Source of the DNA: Occallatibacter riparius
GTDB lineage: Bacteria > Acidobacteriota > Terriglobia > Terriglobales > Acidobacteriaceae
Reading direction: 5' to 3'
Assembly: GCF_025264625.1 (NCBI RefSeq)
Contig: NZ_CP093313.1
Location: 5,518,001-5,582,000, forward strand
Length of the DNA stretch: 64,000 nucleotides
How positions within the stretch are numbered: the stretch's first letter is position 1; every line of letters starts with the position of its first letter. Position numbers and translations under genes: made by a program. Of this stretch, positions 57,971-64,000 are shown piece by piece. The notes beneath the pieces are model-generated. The model saw only the letters and a list, made by a program, of their open reading frames with translations, was not told the DNA's origin and did no database searches.

Positions 57971-60670
57971 ATGGATTCATCGACGAAGAAGATGCTGCAA
58001 CGCGCCGGCGCATTGGCCGCGGGAGCAGTGCTGATGGCGGGGCTGGCAGCGATGGCGCAATCGGTTCCGGTGGTGACGGGCGATGCGCGCGTGGACAAGC
58101 TGCTGAGCCAGATGACGCTGGAAGAGAAGCTGACGCTGATTCACGGGACGCAGGAAGATCCGAAGGTCTACCAGGGACAGGCTGGATATCTGGCGGGGAT
58201 TCCGCGGCTGAAGATTCCCAGCTTGCGATTTGCCGATGGGCCGCCGGGCGTGCTGACCCGGGTTCCGTCGCAGGGCGAGACGGCGACGATGGGCGTGGCC
58301 GCCACGTTCAGCGTGAAAGACGCTGAGGACAACGGGCTGGTGATCGGGCGCGAAGATCGCGCGCTCGGCATTGATGTGAGCCTGCAGCCGTTCGTGAATA
58401 TCGATCGCGATCTTGAGTTTGGTCGCGGGTATAACACGTTTGGCGAAGATCCTTACCTGACGAGCGTGATGGGCGTGGCCGAGGTGAAGGGCATCCAGTC
58501 GCAGCATGTGATGGCGCAGATCAAGCACTACGTGGGCTACGACTCGGATAACGAGAACACGTATATCGATGACCAGACGCTGCATGAAGTGTATGTGGCG
58601 CCGTTTGATGCGGCGGTGAAGGCGGATGTGTCGTCGATCATGTGCTCGTATAACAAGCTGAATGACGTGTTCGCTTGCGGCAACAAGGACACGATGACGG
58701 GGATTCTGCGCGACGAGCTTGGTTTCAAGGGATTTGTGACGTCGGATTGGGGCGCGGTGCACTCGGTGGATTTCATCAAGGCCGGGCTGGATATGGAGAT
58801 GCCGGGCGAGCCTGATCCAAACAATCATGGATTTTCGATTCCGTCGTTCTTCGATTCAAGGCCGGTGCCTCCGCCGCCCGCGCCGGGTGCGATGGGAGAT
58901 ATTGGCGACATGTTTGGGGGGCATATTCCCGAGGAGCCGAAGCCGGCCGGATTTGGTGGCGGCAACTGGGGCGTGAAGCTCGACCCGAAGAAGATGCCGG
59001 AAGCGCTGAAGGACGGCACGGTTACGGAAGCCGATGTGACGCGCGCGGCGGGACGCGTGCTGTATGAGATTGTGCACTTCGGCTACATGGATGGGCTGCA
59101 CAAGCACGAGGTGACTCCGCAGGCCATCGAGGCGAATGCCAAGATTATCGAGAAGACGGGTGAGGACGCGGCGGTGCTGCTGAAGAATGAGGGCAACGTG
59201 CTTCCGCTGAAGTCGAACGACCTGGAGTCGGTTGTGCTGATTGGACCGACGGCGGCTCAAGTGGATTCGATCGGGATCAACGGCGAGCGTTCAGTGGGAC
59301 TGCCGCAGAGGCAGGTGGGTCCGCTGGCGGCGATGCGGAAGATTTCGGGCAATGCGGATATTCAGTTCGCGGTGGCCGATGACATGACGGGCACGACGAT
59401 TCCGGCGAATCTGCTGAGCCACGATGGGAAGCCGGGTCTGGCGCGGTCGGGCGGCGGAGCGGAGAAGGTTGATCCGCAGTTGAACTTCACGACGAAGGCC
59501 GGCAATGCGCTCCCGCCGAATTCGACTGTGACGTGGAAAGGCACGCTGAATGTGCCGAAGGATGGCGAGTACTGGATCTATCTGCAGGCGATGGGCACGA
59601 ATGCAAGCCTGAAACTCGACGGCAAGAAGTTCGCGGCGACGGGCGCATTTCAGGGAGGCGTGCACGGGGACATTCTGCAGGCTAACCAGGACAACGTTGT
59701 TCCGACCACGGACAATTTGGACAATGTGCGGCGTTCGATCGAGCTGAAGGCCGGCGAGCACGCGATTGAGATCAGCACGTCTTCGGATACTTCGAATGCG
59801 CCGGTGCAGGTGCGGCTGAACTGGTATACGCCGGAGCAGCGCCAGAGCGATCACGATGCGGCGATTGCTGCGGCGAAGAATGCGAAGACGGCAGTGGTGT
59901 TTGCGTGGACGCGGTTGTCGCCGGTGTTTGGATTGCCGGGCGACCAGAACAAGCTGATTGAAGAGATTGCCGCGGTGAATCCGAATACGGTGGTCGTGCT
60001 CAATACGAGCCAGCCAGTCGCGCTGCCGTGGGTGGACAAGGTGAAGGGCGTGCTCGAGATGTGGTGGCCGGGCGATGAAGGCGGCTGGGCAACGGCCAAT
60101 ATCCTGCTGGGCAAGACGAGTCCCGCGGGACGGCTGCCGGTGACCTGGGGCAAGCGGCTCGAGGATTACGCGGCGACGGATCCGAAGCACCCCGAGCGCA
60201 GCAAGCGGGCGCCGGATAAGAAGACGATCTACAGCGAAGGCGTGAACGTGGGATACCGGTGGTTCGACAAGGAGAACATTGAGCCGCTGTTCGCGTTCGG
60301 GCATGGACTGAGCTATACGACGTTCGAGTACTCGGACCTGAAGGTGGGCAAGCTGCAAGATGGCGGGCTCGACGTGACGGTGAAGATCAAGAACACGGGC
60401 AGCGTGGCGTCGGATGAGGTGCCGCAGGTGTATATCGGCGCGCCGAGCCAGATTCCGGAAGGCGTGCAGTTTGCGACACGCGCACTGGCTGCGTTCGATC
60501 GCGTGCATATTGGGACGGGACAGACGAAGACCGTGACAATGCATGTGCCGGAACGGCAGCTGCAGTACTGGTCGATCAAGAACAAGAAGTGGGTGACGGT
60601 GACGGCGAAGCGCACGGTGAGCGTGGGCGGGTCGTCGCGGAATCTGCCGTTGAAGCAGGAGATCAACTAG
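57971..60670 (+). CDS. bglX: secreted GH3 beta-glucosidase with PA14 domain
   Basis: An 899-aa enzyme. ATG 57971 with GGGGGCGG upstream; signal AGALAAGAVLMAGLAAMAQS. GH3 N-domain: RVDKLLSQMTLEEKLTLIHG, LRFADGPPGV, FVNIDRDLEFGRGYNTFGED, KHYVGYDSDNENT and nucleophile Asp in FVTSDWGAVHS. Gly/Pro-rich insert at about 285-320. PA14-like beta domain near residues 515-600 (NVPKDGEYWIYLQAMGTNAS). C-terminal fibronectin-like domain after FGHGLSYTTFEYSDL. Predicted to release glucose (or xylose) from glycosides in the periplasm. A strong terminator follows. Confidence 0.93.
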   Translation: MDSSTKKMLQRAGALAAGAVLMAGLAAMAQSVPVVTGDARVDKLLSQMTLEEKLTLIHGTQEDPKVYQGQAGYLAGIPRLKIPSLRFADGPPGVLTRVPSQGETATMGVAATFSVKDAEDNGLVIGREDRALGIDVSLQPFVNIDRDLEFGRGYNTFGEDPYLTSVMGVAEVKGIQSQHVMAQIKHYVGYDSDNENTYIDDQTLHEVYVAPFDAAVKADVSSIMCSYNKLNDVFACGNKDTMTGILRDELGFKGFVTSDWGAVHSVDFIKAGLDMEMPGEPDPNNHGFSIPSFFDSRPVPPPPAPGAMGDIGDMFGGHIPEEPKPAGFGGGNWGVKLDPKKMPEALKDGTVTEADVTRAAGRVLYEIVHFGYMDGLHKHEVTPQAIEANAKIIEKTGEDAAVLLKNEGNVLPLKSNDLESVVLIGPTAAQVDSIGINGERSVGLPQRQVGPLAAMRKISGNADIQFAVADDMTGTTIPANLLSHDGKPGLARSGGGAEKVDPQLNFTTKAGNALPPNSTVTWKGTLNVPKDGEYWIYLQAMGTNASLKLDGKKFAATGAFQGGVHGDILQANQDNVVPTTDNLDNVRRSIELKAGEHAIEISTSSDTSNAPVQVRLNWYTPEQRQSDHDAAIAAAKNAKTAVVFAWTRLSPVFGLPGDQNKLIEEIAAVNPNTVVVLNTSQPVALPWVDKVKGVLEMWWPGDEGGWATANILLGKTSPAGRLPVTWGKRLEDYAATDPKHPERSKRAPDKKTIYSEGVNVGYRWFDKENIEPLFAFGHGLSYTTFEYSDLKVGKLQDGGLDVTVKIKNTGSVASDEVPQVYIGAPSQIPEGVQFATRALAAFDRVHIGTGQTKTVTMHVPERQLQYWSIKNKKWVTVTAKRTVSVGGSSRNLPLKQEIN

Positions 60671-60691
60671 GGCGTGTTCGTGGTGAAACGA

Positions 60692-60721
60692 AGAAGGCCG
60701 GGGCGTTTGCTCCGGCCTTCT
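60692..60721 (+). terminator. Rho-independent-like terminator of the GH3 gene
   Basis: AGAAGGCCGGGGC and GCTCCGGCCTTCT form a 13-bp stem with one G-T pair and GTTT loop; T-rich sequence is limited. Confidence 0.8.
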
Positions 60722-60834
60722 GCTTATGCGCGAATGAGCGAGAGGATGAAAATGAGGGCTGCCATGGCTTTCCGACTGGCCAAAGACAACTGCGGGTCCC
60801 TCCGTCCGCTGAAGAAGACGCGCGCGGACTGTCG

Positions 60835-60905
60835 GGATGACACCTTGTGGAGGGTGCATGCCTATTTCAACGCAGATCCCTCGACTGCGCTCGGGATGAC
60901 AAATC
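60835..60905 (-). repeat. GTCATCC-type dispersed repeat (inverted)
   Basis: GCAGATCCCTCGACTGCGCT then CGGGATGAC is the inverse of the + copies further left; a second GTCGGGATGAC lies just before. Orientation differs from all copies left of 45 kb. Confidence 0.55.
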
Positions 60906-60923
60906 CTGAGGGAGGGTCTGCAA

Positions 60924-61961
60924 CTATTGGCTGTAGGCCATGCCGACGCCGACCAGGTTGGCGGCGATGATGATGATGATGATGCCGACCCAGAGAAGGC
61001 GCAGGAGGCCGCTGCGGATGCCGGCCCACTCGCCGAGCGCGAGGCCGACGATGCCGCCGCAGAGGACGTAGATGCTCATGTGGAGCATCCAGTTCACGTA
61101 GGACATGCTGGCGGGGATGTTGGCTTCTCCCCACGCGTAGAAGAAGAATTGCAGGTACCACATGATGCCGCCGGTGGCTGCGAGCGCCGCATTGGTCCGC
61201 AGCGTGGGGCCGGGCTGGCGCAGGTCTTCGCGCAGAGAGAGGCGCGGGACCGCGGCGAGGCGGATAAAGCAGTAGGCGAGGTTGATGACGGCGCCGCCAC
61301 CCATGATGAATACGTAGCTGGGCAGCATGGCGTAGAGCGGATTGACGCCGACGGATTTAGCGGCTTCCTGGATGGGCAAGGCCGCGTGCAAAGCGAACGA
61401 CATGCCAGATGAAAAGATGCCGCACATGACCGCTAGGAGGAGGCCGAGGCCGACGTTGAATTCTTCAAGATGGCCTTTGAGTTGGAGTTCCTTTTTGTGT
61501 CCTGCCCAGGAGACGATGGCGACACCGATGAGAGCGACGAAGACTCCAGCCATGGTGTAGAGGCCGCCGCGCGTGGTGAAGAGCATGCTGGCCTTGCCGT
61601 CCATGATGGGAGGCACGAGCGTGCCGACGACGAGCGTGACGCCGATGGCGATGCCGATGCCGAGCGACATGCCGAGGTGGCGCATGGTGAGCCCGTAGCT
61701 CACGTTGCCGACGCCCCACATGGCTCCGAAGAGCGCGATCGTGAGCAACAGGTGCGGATCGATGGACGCGTAAAAGCCGGTGAAGCTGGGAAGCAGGCAG
61801 AGGCTGACGCCGATGGGCAGCAGAATCCACGAGAAGAGCCCGGCGATGGCCCACGTCGTCTCCCACGACCACTTCTTCACTTTTTCGATGGGCGCGTAAA
61901 ACGACGCAGCCATGCCAGCGCCGATTACATGCCAGCCGATTCCCGCAACGATGTTTGCCAT
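60924..61961 (-). CDS. rhaT: L-rhamnose/proton symporter RhaT
   Basis: A 345-aa ten-helix inner-membrane carrier of the drug/metabolite superfamily. It begins MANIVAGIGWHVIGAGMAAS and continues with APIEKVKKWSWETTWAIAG, DPHLLLTIALFGAMWGVGNV, YGLTMRHLGMSLGIGIAIGV and GPTLRTNAALAATGGIMWYL, the RhaT pattern. It would import rhamnose freed by the rhamnosidase encoded upstream on the same strand (gap 55 bases), so an operon is likely. Confidence 0.92.
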   Translation of the reverse strand: MANIVAGIGWHVIGAGMAASFYAPIEKVKKWSWETTWAIAGLFSWILLPIGVSLCLLPSFTGFYASIDPHLLLTIALFGAMWGVGNVSYGLTMRHLGMSLGIGIAIGVTLVVGTLVPPIMDGKASMLFTTRGGLYTMAGVFVALIGVAIVSWAGHKKELQLKGHLEEFNVGLGLLLAVMCGIFSSGMSFALHAALPIQEAAKSVGVNPLYAMLPSYVFIMGGGAVINLAYCFIRLAAVPRLSLREDLRQPGPTLRTNAALAATGGIMWYLQFFFYAWGEANIPASMSYVNWMLHMSIYVLCGGIVGLALGEWAGIRSGLLRLLWVGIIIIIIAANLVGVGMAYSQ

Positions 61962-62016
61962 TCGACCTCGCGATCGGCAGCAGGACAGAGCCCGCCGATC
62001 TTATGGTTGAGACTTT

Positions 62017-64000
62017 CTACTTCACTTCCGCGGTGAACTCGTAGGTGCCGGGTTGCAAGCGAGTGCCGGGTTCGCCGTTAGGGCCGGCGGCCGATTCCAT
62101 GAATCCGTCGTATTTGCGTGTGCTGGTGATGGAGCCCTTTTCCGCATTGCTGATGAAGCCCGTGGTGTTCGCAGGGATCGTGATCTTCCACGTGGCTTTG
62201 GTTCCCTGCACCGTCCATGCGGAGTGAATCGTTCCGTAGCTCGATGGGTAGGTGAAGTCCACGGAGCCTAGGCGCTTGTCGAACTGAGGATGAAGCATGA
62301 TGGTGTGGAAACCGGCGTCAAGCGAGGATGCGTCAACGCCCGCTGCGTAGCGATAGATCCAGTCAGCCACTGCCCCGTAGGCATAGTGGTTGTAGGAGTT
62401 CATGCTGGGATCCTTCTTCATCTCGTCGCCGTTCCAGCGCTCCCACGTGGTGGTTGCGCCGTGCTCAATGAGATAGCCCCAGGACGGGTACTTCGTGTTC
62501 ATCAGGAGTTGATAGGCGACGTCGGCGTGGCCGGTCTTGGTGAGCTCTTCGAGGAGGTATGGCGTACCGAGAAAGCCGGTGCCAAGCAGGCCGTTATTAG
62601 CCTGGATCTTGTCGACGAGCTTCTGCGCCGCCGCGGCGCGGAGATTGTCAGGAAGCAGATTCATGTGCAGTGCGAGGACATAGCCGGTCTGCGTGTCACC
62701 GATGCCGGCAGCGGTGTCGTGGGTGCGCTCGCCCATGGGGTTCGGGCCCTTGTCCGCGCCGGCGACGAAGCCGTCGTCATGGACGAACTGCTTCTGGAAG
62801 GCTGCGCGGATCTTGTCGAACATGGCGGCGTACTTCTGCTCGTCGGCGGTGCGGCCGGAGGCGTGCGCCATTTCGCGCAGCAGCGCTGCGTCGTAAGCCC
62901 ACGATGCGGTGGCGATGAGCACCTGGTTGGTGCGACCTTCGGGAGCGAGCCAGTCACCGAAGGGAGTGCCGCCCTTGTTCTTCCAGAGGCCATCGGAGTT
63001 GGCATCTTCGATCGCGGCAACGTATTTCGTCATCGCATCCCAGTTCTGATCGATGATGCTGGTGTCGCCGGTCTGGAGCCACGCGGTCCACGGAATGATG
63101 ACGCCGGCATCGGACCAGCCGGGGCCGAAGCCAGTGTTCTCCTGACCGGTGCCAGGGGCGTAGATGCCGTACATCGCAGTATTAAATTGAGTGCCACGCA
63201 TGTCGCGAGAGAACTTGCGCGAGAAGGCGGCGAGGTCCATGTTGTAGCTGGCGGTGCGCCAGAAGACCTGCGCGTCGGCCATCCAGCCAAGACGCTCGTC
63301 GCGCTGCGGGCAGTCGGTGGGGATGCCGACGAAGTTGGAGCGCTGTCCCCAGACGATGTTGCTCCAGAGCTTGTTGATCATGTCGTTGCCGGTCTTGAGC
63401 TGCGCGGCGAACGGCGCGTCGGTGTGGAGGACGAGGACGGTGAGAGCGTCTTTGCCGGGATTTGATTTGAGGCCGGTGATCTCGGCATAGCGGAAACCGT
63501 GAAAGGTGAACTGCGGGGTGAACTCTTCGACACCGGTGCCGGCGAGAATGAAATGATCCGTGGCCTTGGCGGTACGGAGATTCTCTGTATACATTGTGCC
63601 GTCGTCGTTGAGGATTTCGGCGAAGCGGACTTTGACGTCGGTGCCGCGCGGGCCGGAGACGCGGAGCTTTTCGATGCCGGCCAGGTTCTGGCCGAAGTCG
63701 TAGATGTAGACGCCGGGGCTCGGCGAGCTCACGGCTTTGGCGTGCATCTCGCGTTCGACGCGAATGGGCTGATAGTCCTGGGCGAGGATGTCAATGGATT
63801 TGGGCTCGATGACCTCAACAGAGGGCCATTTCACCATCTCCACTTCTTTGAACGACCACAGTCGTGTCTTTCTTCCATCCTGTGATTCGCCATCATAGAG
63901 TTCGGAATGATCGATGTACGAAGAAGCTGCGTGCCAATCGCGATTCGTTGCAACCCACTCAACCGAGCCATCCCCATACTCGATTCGCAATTGCGCACGA
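62017..64000 (-). CDS. GH78 alpha-L-rhamnosidase (partial; N-terminus beyond right edge)
   Basis: At least 661 residues are visible; the frame continues into the edge (RAQLRIEYGDGSVEWVATNR). Features: carbohydrate-binding part with YIYDFGQNLAGIEKLRVSGP and EFTPQFTFHGFRYAEITG, then the (alpha/alpha)6 catalytic domain with IPTDCPQRDERLGWMADAQV, whose DE...W motif holds the general acid, GDWLAPEG, and LGTPYLLEELTKTGHAD, closing with a beta domain (SVDFTYPSSYGTIHSAWTVQ). It should cut terminal alpha-L-rhamnose from plant polymers or flavonoid glycosides. Confidence 0.94.
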   Translation of the reverse strand, partial: RAQLRIEYGDGSVEWVATNRDWHAASSYIDHSELYDGESQDGRKTRLWSFKEVEMVKWPSVEVIEPKSIDILAQDYQPIRVEREMHAKAVSSPSPGVYIYDFGQNLAGIEKLRVSGPRGTDVKVRFAEILNDDGTMYTENLRTAKATDHFILAGTGVEEFTPQFTFHGFRYAEITGLKSNPGKDALTVLVLHTDAPFAAQLKTGNDMINKLWSNIVWGQRSNFVGIPTDCPQRDERLGWMADAQVFWRTASYNMDLAAFSRKFSRDMRGTQFNTAMYGIYAPGTGQENTGFGPGWSDAGVIIPWTAWLQTGDTSIIDQNWDAMTKYVAAIEDANSDGLWKNKGGTPFGDWLAPEGRTNQVLIATASWAYDAALLREMAHASGRTADEQKYAAMFDKIRAAFQKQFVHDDGFVAGADKGPNPMGERTHDTAAGIGDTQTGYVLALHMNLLPDNLRAAAAQKLVDKIQANNGLLGTGFLGTPYLLEELTKTGHADVAYQLLMNTKYPSWGYLIEHGATTTWERWNGDEMKKDPSMNSYNHYAYGAVADWIYRYAAGVDASSLDAGFHTIMLHPQFDKRLGSVDFTYPSSYGTIHSAWTVQGTKATWKITIPANTTGFISNAEKGSITSTRKYDGFMESAAGPNGEPGTRLQPGTYEFTAEVK

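Noticed and set aside
59291..60859. Minus-strand frame of 522 codons
   Set aside because: Arg/His-rich shadow of the GH3 glucosidase, which has all family motifs on the + strand.

Overview
The window is a chromosomal segment of a high-GC bacterium, most likely an Acidobacteriota member (Terriglobia/Acidobacteriaceae type). Pointers are two large MacB-like orphan permeases of the ADOP type (one coupled to PadR), FG-GAP/HYDIN-like surface proteins, secreted BNR and YVTN propellers, GH3/GH78 enzymes for plant polymers, and gaps filled with acidobacterial-style dispersed repeats (GTCATCC.. and TTCCCTA tracts). No rRNA, tRNA or CRISPR array was found.

Layout. 0-5.7 kb: two ADOP permease units on the minus strand, one led by PadR. 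6-14.3 kb: GGDEF enzyme, small conserved proteins, YchF, ZIP and NRAMP-like metal transporters, and a relic of a GH3 glucosidase. 14.5-24.9 kb: FG-GAP repeat protein, small hydrophilic proteins, MDR dehydrogenase, glyoxalase, Nudix and HAD enzymes, rhodanese plus TlpA. 25-32.3 kb: two overlapping Xer recombinases, degenerate E1-alpha, ArgJ, ABC ATPase, an ArsR-SRPBCC-membrane operon, and a Tat-exported aldo/keto reductase. 32.4-32.7 kb: an apparent small-RNA transcription unit with promoter, long helix and terminator. 32.8-45.7 kb: Sel1, LEA-like, MoaD-like, BNR, MarR, SMR, FtsY, HNH, GNAT, phosphoesterase, sarcosine-oxidase-like, Spy-like and MurA genes.

45.8-55.7 kb is the accessory part. 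It has lower-GC genes and few recognisable families: a ParA-like ATPase in a three-gene operon, a convergent pair of small membrane proteins, a 1.2 kb extremely C-rich non-coding tract with diverged direct repeats, an 806-aa DUF4157 (eCIS-core) protein with a caspase-like His/Cys pair, an MBL hydrolase, and a winged-helix plus HEPN-like gene pair. Strand composition also flips here: the + strand is C-rich to the left and G-rich to the right, whatever the gene direction, with the change near 50.7 kb inside the DUF4157 gene. From 55.9 kb on, ordinary metabolism returns: aminotransferase, HAD, GH3 beta-glucosidase, RhaT and a GH78 alpha-L-rhamnosidase cut by the right edge, together a rhamnoside/glucoside utilisation neighbourhood.

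Best candidates for something undescribed are the ParA operon, the HEPN pair, the DUF4157/caspase-like protein beside its C-rich tract, and the structured RNA at 32.45-32.68 kb.
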